In this document: piece after piece, positions 7,888-14,507 of the stretch
Layout: each line of letters opens with the position of its first letter
Position numbering within the stretch: position 1 is the first letter of the stretch
Source of the DNA: Coraliomargarita sp. CAG:312
GTDB taxonomy: Bacteria > Verrucomicrobiota > Verrucomicrobiia > Opitutales > Intestinicryptomonadaceae
Direction of reading: 5' to 3'
Assembly: GCA_000438015.1 (NCBI GenBank)
Contig: FR901546.1
Coordinates: 3,061-17,567, forward strand
Length of the DNA stretch: 14,507 nt
Made by a program: the position numbers and the translations under genes
Notes under the pieces: generated by a model
Told to the model about the DNA's origin: nothing
What the model saw: only the letters and a program-made list of their open reading frames with translations
Databases searched by the model: none

Positions 7888-9252
7888 ATGTCTCAAAAAG
7901 TAAAATACATACTCGACGAAGAATTAATCCCGACTCATTGGTATAACATTGAAGCGGATTTGCCTGTGCATACGCCGCCGCCGGTTGATCCGTCAACTGG
8001 AGAATATATGGAGCCGGCAAAGTTGGAGACGATATTTTCACGCGGAGCCATCGAGCAGGAGATTTCACGGGAAAGGTATATTGAAATACCAAAGCCCGTT
8101 CGCGAAATTATGAGGCAGTGGCGCCCGTCGCCTCTCTACCGCGCGCGCAGGCTGGAGAAGGCTCTCGGAACTCCCGCAAGGATTTATTACAAATACGAGG
8201 GCGTAAGCCCTTCCGGATCCCATAAGACTAACAGCGCGATAGCCCAGGCTTTTGAAGTAAAGCGCAGCGGGGCAAAAAAAGTCACCACAGAAACCGGCGC
8301 AGGGCAATGGGGATCGGCCCTTTCACAGGCGTGCAATATTTTCGGTCTGGAATGCAAGGTTTATATGGTAAAGTGCTCTTACGAGCAGAAGCCTTACCGC
8401 AAGGCAATGATGGAGCTTTTTGGCGGAACTACGATTCCGTCTCCCAGTCCTTTCACCGAAGCAGGGAGGGCAGTGTTGGCAAAGGATCCATGCTGCCGCG
8501 GATCTTTGGGAATAGCAATTTCCGAAGCTGTTGAAGATGCCGAGAAATACGAGGATACAAAATATTGCCTTGGCTCGGTTCTAAACCATGTGCTTCTCCA
8601 CCAGACGGTAATCGGCCAGGAAGCCATAAAGCAAATGGAGATGGCAAACGATTATCCCGACATAGTTATAGGAGCTTGCGGCGGAGGTTCTAATTTTGCG
8701 GGAATAGCGTTCCCGTTTATCGGTGAAATGTTGCGCGGCGGCAGAAAAGTGGATGTGCTCGGCGTGGAGCCGGCGGCTTGCCCGAGCCTTACAAAAGGCA
8801 AATACGCTTACGATTTCGGCGATGTGGCAAAGATGACGCCCATGATGAAAATGTACACTTTGGGAAGCTCTTTTATACCTCCGGCGGTTCACGCGGGCGG
8901 TTTGCGCTATCATGGAATGGCGCCGCAGGTGAGCAATGTCGCAAAGCAGGGGCTTATGAGGGCCCGCACAGTGCAGCAGTTGGATGTCTTCCGCGACGCC
9001 GTGGCTTTCGCGCGATCCGAAGGCATTACGCCGGCTCCGGAATCTTCGCACGCCATATCGGCCGCTATGGACGAGGCCCGCAAATGCAAAGAAACTGGAG
9101 AGAGCAAAGCGATTCTCTTTAATTTGTCCGGGCACGGGCATTTGGACATGTCCGCATATATGGAATATTTTTCCGGAAATCTTTCAAACTACGAATATCC
9201 TGAGCAGGAGATAGCCATGGCGCTTTCTGGACTGCCCGTTTGCGGCAAGTAG
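7888..9252 (+). CDS. trpB: Tryptophan synthase beta chain, TrpB2 type
   Basis: PLP enzyme of 454 residues expected to condense indole with L-serine to give L-tryptophan. Length and motifs place it in the TrpB2 group, not the ~400-residue TrpB1 that pairs with TrpA. It has an N-terminal extension with PVDPSTGEYMEP, followed by WRPSPLYRARRLEKALGTPA, and YYKYEGVSPSGSHKTNSAIA with Lys113 as Schiff-base lysine. Further on come TETGAGQWGS with catalytic Glu135, the phosphate-binding loop GGGSN at 265-269, EPAACPSLTKGKYAYDFGD, HAGGLRYHGMAP, and LSGHGHLD near the C-terminus. No trpA, trpC, trpF or trpD lies within the window, so it is a stand-alone gene here. Known TrpB2 proteins often work without TrpA, and indole salvage or serine deamination has been proposed. 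The ATG at 7888 has no Shine-Dalgarno, and the 57-nt upstream gap shows no leader peptide or attenuator. Confidence 0.93.
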   Translation: MSQKVKYILDEELIPTHWYNIEADLPVHTPPPVDPSTGEYMEPAKLETIFSRGAIEQEISRERYIEIPKPVREIMRQWRPSPLYRARRLEKALGTPARIYYKYEGVSPSGSHKTNSAIAQAFEVKRSGAKKVTTETGAGQWGSALSQACNIFGLECKVYMVKCSYEQKPYRKAMMELFGGTTIPSPSPFTEAGRAVLAKDPCCRGSLGIAISEAVEDAEKYEDTKYCLGSVLNHVLLHQTVIGQEAIKQMEMANDYPDIVIGACGGGSNFAGIAFPFIGEMLRGGRKVDVLGVEPAACPSLTKGKYAYDFGDVAKMTPMMKMYTLGSSFIPPAVHAGGLRYHGMAPQVSNVAKQGLMRARTVQQLDVFRDAVAFARSEGITPAPESSHAISAAMDEARKCKETGESKAILFNLSGHGHLDMSAYMEYFSGNLSNYEYPEQEIAMALSGLPVCGK

Positions 9253-9260
9253 TTTTGCCA

Positions 9261-10712
9261 ATGAAGCAGGAACGTCCAAATCTGGGAATTTTCCGAACCT
9301 TACGGGTGGCTCTCATTCTTTGGGCGTTCTGCTGCGTTCCTTGCGCGTTTTCTTCCGACGCTGCAAAGTCGAAATACGAGTCGTCTGCCGGTAATTACGC
9401 GGCGCTTATGGATTACGACATGGCTTCCGCCGCAAAGCCGAACTCCAAGTTCTTTAAAGAAGCCAAGTCTGCGGCCGATTCTGGAGACCCATACGCGCAG
9501 TATATAGTCGGGGTATGCTACTATATGGGCGCCGGCGTAGAGAGAGATTGCCAGCAGGCAGCCATGAATTTTTCCAAGTCCGCATTTTCAGGCAACAAGT
9601 ACGGGCAGCTCGGATTGGGATTTTGCATGATGGAGGGATGCGGGCTTGAGGAAAATCCAAAAGCTGCAGCCGGCTATTTTGAGAAATCTGGATTGGCCTC
9701 CGCTAAGAACGCGCTAGGTGTATGCTACTATAAAGGAGCCGGGACTGAGTTTAATCCTAAATTGGCTGTGGAACTTTTTAAAGATGCAGCCTCAAAGGGA
9801 TGTAATCGCGCAAAGGCGTCTTTAGGAAGGGCGTATATAGAGGGGCTTGGTGTGGAAAAAAACTTAAAAAAGGCGGAGGAATTGCTCGTAGAGGCTGCCA
9901 ACGCAGGCAACGCAATAGCCCAAAACAATCTTGCCGTATTTTACATGGAGGGAATGTCCGGGCATTCGGACGAATTTACGGCAATAGAATGGTATAAAAA
10001 ATCCGCGGACGCGGGATATCCCCCTGCGCAGCTTGCAATAGGATTGGCTTATATTCAAGGTACCGGAGTTCCCCGCGCCGATTCGATAAAGGGCGCCCAA
10101 TGGATTCTGAAAGCCGCCGAAGCCGGAAATATAGAGGCCATGAATAATATAGGAGTCTGCTATTTCAACGGCATAGGCATAGAAAAAAATTACGCTCTTG
10201 CAATGCATTGGTATGAGAAGTCGGCTTTGGGAGGATACGCCATAGCGCAAAACAATTTGGGAGACTGCCTCATAAATGGAGTTGGCGGAACCGTCAATTC
10301 CGAGGAGGCTGTTCGTTGGTATAGGCGGGCGGCTTTTCAGGGCAATGTCGACGCCCAGAGCAATTTGGGGTATTGCTTTCTGGCTGGAATAGGCACTGGT
10401 AAAAGCGCAGCCGACGCGATAAAATGGCTGAAGCGCGCAGCTGAAGCCGGCGATGTTGCCGCGCAAAGCAATTTGGGAACATGCTATGTAAACGGCGAAG
10501 GAACTAAGGTTGACTACGCCGAAGGCGTAAAATGGCTTAAGCTTGCCGCAGACAAGGATGATCCGCAGGCTTTGGGAAATCTGGGAGCATGCTACTACAA
10601 CGGGCTTGGAGTCGATAAGAATACCCTAAAGGGGATTGAGCTTATGCGCAAGGCGGCAAAACTTGGCAACGACGACGCCCGCAAGGCGCTTTTGCGCATA
10701 CGGCGCCAATAG
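9261..10712 (+). CDS. Exported Sel1-repeat protein
   Basis: Protein of 483 residues, predicted to be exported and to act as a protein-protein interaction scaffold; partner unknown. The N-terminus (basic start, then VALILWAFCCVPCAFSSDAA) looks like a Sec signal peptide, cleaved near residues 31-33. From residue 75 to 468 there are eleven tandem Sel1-like repeats of about 36 residues, each with the pattern G-x-x-x-A-Q-x-x-L-G-x-C-Y-x-x-G-x-G-V then x-A-x-x-W-x-x-K-A-A. This is an alpha-solenoid related to TPR. Start: ATG at 9261, 8 nt after trpB. Earlier in-frame TTG codons (9240, 9255) overlap or abut the trpB stop and lengthen the n-region without benefit. No Shine-Dalgarno is seen. Sel1 proteins in other bacteria serve in envelope signalling, effector assembly and host interaction. 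The sequence does not decide among these. Eight repeats carry a Cys at one fixed position. Confidence 0.9.
   Translation: MKQERPNLGIFRTLRVALILWAFCCVPCAFSSDAAKSKYESSAGNYAALMDYDMASAAKPNSKFFKEAKSAADSGDPYAQYIVGVCYYMGAGVERDCQQAAMNFSKSAFSGNKYGQLGLGFCMMEGCGLEENPKAAAGYFEKSGLASAKNALGVCYYKGAGTEFNPKLAVELFKDAASKGCNRAKASLGRAYIEGLGVEKNLKKAEELLVEAANAGNAIAQNNLAVFYMEGMSGHSDEFTAIEWYKKSADAGYPPAQLAIGLAYIQGTGVPRADSIKGAQWILKAAEAGNIEAMNNIGVCYFNGIGIEKNYALAMHWYEKSALGGYAIAQNNLGDCLINGVGGTVNSEEAVRWYRRAAFQGNVDAQSNLGYCFLAGIGTGKSAADAIKWLKRAAEAGDVAAQSNLGTCYVNGEGTKVDYAEGVKWLKLAADKDDPQALGNLGACYYNGLGVDKNTLKGIELMRKAAKLGNDDARKALLRIRRQ
9483..10664 (+). repeat. Eleven in-frame Sel1 repeats (~108 bp each)
   Basis: Degenerate tandem repeats encode helix pairs of 36 residues (one of 33, one of 37), starting at 9483, 9591, 9699, 9798, 9906, 10014, 10125, 10233, 10341, 10449 and 10557. 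The repeats are similar in protein but diverged in DNA. The best DNA conservation is the short block around CAATTTGGG in repeats 8, 9 and 10, which points to old duplication with perhaps some more recent exchange among the late units. Confidence 0.85.
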
Positions 10713-10930
10713 CCGCTGGGATTAAAGGCGTTTTGCCGGCAGTTTGCTTTATGATTGAATTTGTGAATTTTTTGCGGGCGCATTGGTCGGACGATTTTAT
10801 CTTTATTGTTCCGAAAAGTTTTTGGGCATTGGGAAGTCTTTCTTGCCGCGTGAATTAATTCTTTGCTGCAAGCGCGCGGATGATGAAGAAAAAAGTTGCC
10901 AAAAATTTTTGCCTTTTTTAATTTCCTCCA
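10713..10930 (+). other. Intergenic spacer before the glycoside hydrolase gene
   Basis: This is the longest gene-free stretch (218 nt). It becomes AT-rich towards its 3' end. I see no convincing sigma70 promoter and no GC-rich terminator; the nearest hairpin, GGC-GTTTT-GCC at about 10728, has a 3-bp stem. A 35-codon frame (10751-10858) exists but has no support as a gene. The only structure of note is the inverted repeat at 10889-10919. The length of the spacer compared with the other gaps suggests that the hydrolase gene has its own promoter here. Confidence 0.5.
10889..10919 (+). promoter_or_regulatory. AT-rich imperfect inverted repeat upstream of the hydrolase start
   Basis: A 7-nt arm AAAAAAG (10889-10895) is complementary to CTTTTTT (10913-10919). 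Between them lies a 12-nt perfect palindrome with C-A5-T5-G (10900-10911). It ends 11 nt before the ATG at 10931, in the place of a ribosome-binding site, and no Shine-Dalgarno is present. It could be an operator for a regulator, an mRNA structure limiting initiation, or simply chance in AT-rich DNA. Confidence 0.25.
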
Positions 10931-13900
10931 ATGTCATTTGTCGAAAAGTTTGCTCTAACATTTTTATTTCTAATGGCGGCGCCGCTTCTTGCCGCGGCGC
11001 CAAAGCCCGCAAAATACGGAAATTTTGAGGTCGATTCTGCTGGGCGCCTTTGCTTTGGGGATGCTGTCTTGGATTTTCAAGTCTGGAATGAGGATTGGAG
11101 CCAGGCTGTGGAACGGAAAGCGCTTAAAAATTTTGAAGGCTACCCGCATATAAAAAAAGGATCAGAGTTCCGGTCGTCCGGAGTCCTTTTGGCAAATGGA
11201 AAAAAGAAGTTTTCCTATTCGGAAAACTTTAAATTCGCCTCTAAAGATGTATGCTTCCTTTCTGCGCGGCACAACTTGGATATAAAAGGTTTTAGGTATG
11301 CCGACTTGACGTTTTCTATACCTTTGGACGAATGCTCCGAGGGAGTCTTCTGGGATGGAAAACTTTTGGCGTTTCCATATTCCGAGACGTCGTTTTCCAG
11401 GCGGGCGAAAGTGAAGAATTGCCGCGTAGAATTTGCGTCCGGGGTTCTGACTCTCGAGGGAGATATGGATTTATTCGTGCAGGACAATAGGAGATTTAAT
11501 TCTTCGACGGTTTCCTTCCGCATATTTTTTCAAAAGACTTCCGAAGGCGAGAGCGGGGTGGATTTAAAAATTACATACCACCCACATAAATCCCGCATTG
11601 TCGATTTGAAAAAATTATTTAATTCCAAATTAGATTGCGGCAAGCTGCCGCAAGGCAAGCGCTATTGGGGCAAAATAATTTACGATATTTCTCCTACGGA
11701 CGGATGTCTTGAGATTCCTGCCGGAGGCGAGGCTGAAATATCGTTCGGCGGTATTTCCGATGGCAACCTTTACCTTTTGAACGCTTTTGCGGGCGATTCT
11801 CCTCTGTCCGGAGAAGTTGCGCTTGTTTGCCCGAAGGGAGAAGATTCAGGCGGGCAAGTATCCGTGCTTGCGTCGGACACAAATTCTTTCGGCGGCGAAA
11901 ACCAGTTTGGGGTTTGGCGCACAAAGCCTTCAGGAGAGCGCGTGCGCAAGCTTTATTCTACAAAGGTAAAATTGGGCGGAAAAAAGGCATCCGGGGTTAA
12001 ACTCGTCAACAAAACGTCCCAGGCATGGAAGATAGCCGCGGCAACCGTTTCAACAGCAAATTTTACGCCTGCATCTTTATATTGTAATTTTATCGCGGAA
12101 GACGAGAAATATGTCCCAATGGATTTCACGGCGGAAGTCGAGAAAGGTTCGGCTTTGGATATGTCGGGGCTTATGGACGCTCCCGCTGGCAAATACGGCT
12201 TTGTTCAAACAGACGGAGCTAGATTATTTTTTGAAAATAAAAAGGACGCCGATTTCAGAGTGTTCGGAAACAATTTGTGTTTTGCGGCAAATTATCCCAC
12301 TCGCGAAAACGCCGAGCGCCTTGCCGACACTTTTGCGCGCATAGGCTATAACAGCGTAAGATTTCATCATTACGACCGCGACCTTGTTGTGCAATCGTCT
12401 CCGGACGGACTAGAGTTCAATGCCGAAAATCTTGATAGGCTGGATTATTTGATGGCTAAAATGAAGGAGCGGGGAATTTACATTACTACGGACTTATATG
12501 TTTCCCGCGGGATAAAAAAGGGAATTCTAGAACCGGAATTTGAAGCCGCCCTTGAAAAAGCCGGACCAGTCAGCAGTTCAAGCGGGACTCTTAAGGCGAT
12601 GTTTTTCCTGTCTGAAAAAGCCGAGAAAAATTTTCAGGCTTTTGCCGCGAACTTGCTAAACCACGTTAATCCGTACACAAAACTGGCGTGGAAGGACGAT
12701 CCGGCATTGTTGTCGCTGAGCTTGGTAAATGAAAATACCATTGAGGCCACTGTCAACGCCGACACGCTTCCGTTGTACAACGCGCGCTTTGAAAAGTGGT
12801 TGAAAGAAAAGCCGGAGGAGGTTTCCGGAGGCGACCGCAAGTATTTGTTTAGAAGGTTTCTTCACGAATTATATATGGGCTTTTACAACCGCCAAAAAGC
12901 GTTCCTGCGCGGGTTGGGGGTCAAAGCTCTGCTGACAGACCAAAACCATTGGGGCGGTTTGTCGCTGGCGCTTGAGTCAGAGCATTACGATATTGTTGAC
13001 ACGCATTATTACTACGGTCATCCCAGTTTTATAAAGCGCCCTTGGAGCCTTCCGGCAAAACTTGTGAGCAAATCGTCTCTTGGCTCTTTTAACAACGGAG
13101 TGGGCAAAGGCGCCCAGACCGTAAAAGACAAGCCGTTTTACATAACGGAATGGAGCCATGTTCTAAATAACGACAACGCGGCGGAAGGCGCATTTTTGAT
13201 GGGAGCCTACGGCGCTATGCAGGGATGGACGGGTTTGTACAGGTTTACATATTCCCATTCTGAAATAGATTTTAACCAGCGCCCGATAGGATTTTTTGAC
13301 AGTTCTTCAAATCCGATAGCTACCCTTTCGGACAGGGCCGCCGCCCTGTTCCTTTTGCGCGGCGACGTTAAAAAGTCTAAGGTTGCCATTCCTTACCTTA
13401 TTGCCCGCGATACGCTTGAGCGCCCAATGAAGGAAAAGAGCTCTCTCTTGCGCGGAAATCCAAACATATTAAATGCTCTTTCAATGTACGCGCGGGTCGA
13501 GGGATTGTTCTCAGATAGAATTTATCCGTATAAAAAAGCAGACGGCTCGAAATTCGCGGTGGCTTCGGAGCCTGGATGGATTGAGGCGGCTTCGGAGGAC
13601 TCGGGAAAGATTGTCCGCGCGTGGGATTTTGACGAATCCCTGCTTCCCGAAACCTTCGGGAAGTCGTGCGATTTAGCCGGAGGGGTGTTCAAGAGTTCAA
13701 CCGGAGAGCTCGTTGTGGACCAAAAGAAACTCACCCTTAAAATATGCACGCCGCGGAGCGAGGCGTTTATCGCCCCTGAAGGTTCCAGGTTAAAGGGGGG
13801 ATTTGCGCGGGCAAACTTTAAAAAAGGAAGATCCGCCGTGCTGGTGGCTTCTGTAGAAAAACGCCCGTTAAGATTTTCGGACAGAATCCTGATTTTGCAT

Positions 13901-14179
13901 CTGAGCGGAATCAAGAATACGAATATGAAATTTTCCGATACTGAAATGACAATTCTCGAGGAGTGGGGCTCTTTGCCAATATTGGCGCGCTCCGCAGAAA
14001 CAGAACTGACTCTGGACGGCGATTTTTCCGGATGGAAGCTTTACGCGCTTTCACCGGGCGGAAAACGGCTCTTTGAAGTCCCGTTTGTTGCCGATACTGA
14101 AAACCAAAAAACTTCTATTAGGCTAAAGACTGTCCGGGGAAAGGATGTCATTTTTGCCTACGAATTGGCGAAGCAATAA
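10931..14179 (+). CDS. Large exported clan GH-A (GH5-like) glycoside hydrolase
   Basis: Predicted secreted polysaccharide-degrading enzyme of 1082 residues; substrate unknown. Residues 1-23 form a Sec signal peptide (FALTFLFLMAAPLLAAA). Residues about 24-420 look beta-rich and resemble no family I can name. A (beta/alpha)8 barrel of clan GH-A type spans about 435-810: FRVFGNNLCFAANYPTREN, RIGYNSVRFHHYDRD, and LDYLMAKMKERGIYITTDLY. The likely acid/base is Glu601 in the Asn-Glu pair of SLVNENTIEA at strand 4, and the likely nucleophile is Glu740 in FYITEWSH at strand 7; DTHYYYGHP lies between them. Residues about 815-1082 form one or two further beta-type domains. I can place it in clan GH-A with fair confidence but not in a numbered family. 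The ATG at 10931 gives a clean signal peptide and lacks a Shine-Dalgarno. It converges on hemW with a 6-nt gap. Confidence 0.85.
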   Translation: MSFVEKFALTFLFLMAAPLLAAAPKPAKYGNFEVDSAGRLCFGDAVLDFQVWNEDWSQAVERKALKNFEGYPHIKKGSEFRSSGVLLANGKKKFSYSENFKFASKDVCFLSARHNLDIKGFRYADLTFSIPLDECSEGVFWDGKLLAFPYSETSFSRRAKVKNCRVEFASGVLTLEGDMDLFVQDNRRFNSSTVSFRIFFQKTSEGESGVDLKITYHPHKSRIVDLKKLFNSKLDCGKLPQGKRYWGKIIYDISPTDGCLEIPAGGEAEISFGGISDGNLYLLNAFAGDSPLSGEVALVCPKGEDSGGQVSVLASDTNSFGGENQFGVWRTKPSGERVRKLYSTKVKLGGKKASGVKLVNKTSQAWKIAAATVSTANFTPASLYCNFIAEDEKYVPMDFTAEVEKGSALDMSGLMDAPAGKYGFVQTDGARLFFENKKDADFRVFGNNLCFAANYPTRENAERLADTFARIGYNSVRFHHYDRDLVVQSSPDGLEFNAENLDRLDYLMAKMKERGIYITTDLYVSRGIKKGILEPEFEAALEKAGPVSSSSGTLKAMFFLSEKAEKNFQAFAANLLNHVNPYTKLAWKDDPALLSLSLVNENTIEATVNADTLPLYNARFEKWLKEKPEEVSGGDRKYLFRRFLHELYMGFYNRQKAFLRGLGVKALLTDQNHWGGLSLALESEHYDIVDTHYYYGHPSFIKRPWSLPAKLVSKSSLGSFNNGVGKGAQTVKDKPFYITEWSHVLNNDNAAEGAFLMGAYGAMQGWTGLYRFTYSHSEIDFNQRPIGFFDSSSNPIATLSDRAAALFLLRGDVKKSKVAIPYLIARDTLERPMKEKSSLLRGNPNILNALSMYARVEGLFSDRIYPYKKADGSKFAVASEPGWIEAASEDSGKIVRAWDFDESLLPETFGKSCDLAGGVFKSSTGELVVDQKKLTLKICTPRSEAFIAPEGSRLKGGFARANFKKGRSAVLVASVEKRPLRFSDRILILHLSGIKNTNMKFSDTEMTILEEWGSLPILARSAETELTLDGDFSGWKLYALSPGGKRLFEVPFVADTENQKTSIRLKTVRGKDVIFAYELAKQ

Positions 14180-14185
14180 TGCTTG

Positions 14186-14507
14186 TCAGAGAAGTTCGAC
14201 CGCGACGGAGTCTGCTAAAAGCTTTCCCGCGCGGGTCAGTTTGATTATAGACGGTTTCTCTCCAGTTTCAATGAGTCCCTCCTCGCGCAAAAGCCTGATT
14301 GGCTCTGCGTATTTTTGCCAATCGGCGCGCGGGAATCGGGTCTTCAAAGAATTTATATCTACGCCGTCGCACATTCTCAAACCGAATATTAGCGCGCTTG
14401 AAAACATTTCGCCGTCGTTAAGAAAGACGACATCTTCGTATGCGGGTGCCAAATTTTTTATTCCGAGCGCCCATTTCTCAAAATTAGGCGTGTTGCGCCT
14501 TCTTAGC
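14186..14507 (-). CDS. hemW: HemW-like radical SAM protein, C-terminal part (5'-partial)
   Basis: The last 106 residues of a protein whose N-terminus lies beyond the right edge; the minus-strand frame is open to the window end. HemW is a radical SAM protein related to oxygen-independent coproporphyrinogen III oxidase and acts as a haem chaperone. The radical SAM cysteine motif is not in the window. The visible part fits the HemW C-terminal domain: RRRNTPNFEKW, then GEMFSSALIFGLRMCDGVDI, a basic helix, IRLLREEGLIE, and the closing winged-helix-like segment IIKLTRAGKLLADSVAVELL. A TTG at 14452 could be read as a start, but codons further upstream (with RRRNTPNF) are clearly family-like. Misannotation as hemN is common for this family. 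No terminator separates it from the convergent hydrolase gene. Confidence 0.8.
   Translation of the reverse strand, partial: LRRRNTPNFEKWALGIKNLAPAYEDVVFLNDGEMFSSALIFGLRMCDGVDINSLKTRFPRADWQKYAEPIRLLREEGLIETGEKPSIIKLTRAGKLLADSVAVELL

Noticed and set aside
8581..9141. A 186-codon minus-strand frame opposite trpB
   Set aside because: The trpB motifs run through the whole interval. The antisense product has a biased Arg/His/Ser composition and no recognisable family feature.
9864..10466. A 200-codon minus-strand frame opposite the Sel1 repeats
   Set aside because: Repeated DNA keeps antisense frames open in register, so this is a by-product of the 108-bp repeat period.
10751..10858. A 35-codon ATG frame in the spacer before the hydrolase gene
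   Set aside because: It has no Shine-Dalgarno site and no recognisable motif, and frames of this length are common by chance. A small peptide cannot be fully excluded.
10900..10919. The palindrome plus T-run as a rho-independent terminator for the Sel1 gene
   Set aside because: The stem is almost purely A-T, has no loop of usual size, and lies about 190 nt after the Sel1 stop, right before the next start codon. It is more likely regulatory or chance.
10783..11028. An 81-codon plus-strand frame overlapping the start of the hydrolase gene
   Set aside because: It overlaps the signal-peptide region of the hydrolase in another frame, its product has no coherent motif or hydrophobic pattern, and the overlapping frame is clearly coding.

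Overview
The window is an ordinary chromosomal segment. It holds the distal half of a respiratory complex I (nuo) operon, followed on the same strand by four unrelated-looking genes, and ends in the C-terminal part of a convergent hemW. Coding density is very high and the longest gene-free stretch is 218 bases (10713-10930). I see no tRNA, rRNA, CRISPR, insertion sequence, integrase or phage gene.

Organism: a Gram-negative bacterium is most likely, given the lipoprotein and Sec signals, a 14-subunit-type complex I and a large exported glycoside hydrolase. NuoH has an extra segment after the GPNR motif, NuoM is divergent around TM7, TrpB is of the TrpB2 type, and the hydrolase has a long accessory N-terminus. 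Together these remind me of the Verrucomicrobiota (Opitutia-like) and neighbouring PVC lineages. This is a judgement from memory and not a computed placement. Many start codons here lack a clear Shine-Dalgarno sequence, and ATA (Ile) and AGG (Arg) codons are common.

Layout: 2-7412 carries nuoH (5' end outside the window), nuoI, nuoJ, nuoK, nuoL, nuoM and nuoN in canonical order, with junctions from a 1-nt overlap to 13-nt gaps, so this is one transcription unit continuing from upstream. NuoH forms part of the quinone-site and proton-path base, NuoI carries two 4Fe-4S clusters, NuoJ and NuoK are small membrane subunits, and NuoL, NuoM and NuoN are antiporter-like pumping subunits. The expected pump residues are visible in L and N. 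NuoM has Leu where the conserved TM7 lysine is expected. 7462-10712 carries a small PEGA-domain lipoprotein, a stand-alone trpB2 with no trpA next to it, and an exported Sel1-repeat protein. They are close enough to nuoN (gaps of 49, 57 and 8 nt) that read-through is possible, but nothing links them functionally. 10931-14179 is a 1082-residue exported clan GH-A (GH5-like) glycoside hydrolase preceded by an AT-rich 218-nt spacer with an imperfect inverted repeat. 14186-14507 (minus strand) is the 3' part of hemW, converging on the hydrolase with a 6-nt gap.

I found no defence system or wholly new system. The points most worth a second look are the NuoM TM7 substitution, the unassigned multidomain hydrolase, the stand-alone TrpB2, and the repeated single cysteine in the exported Sel1 protein.
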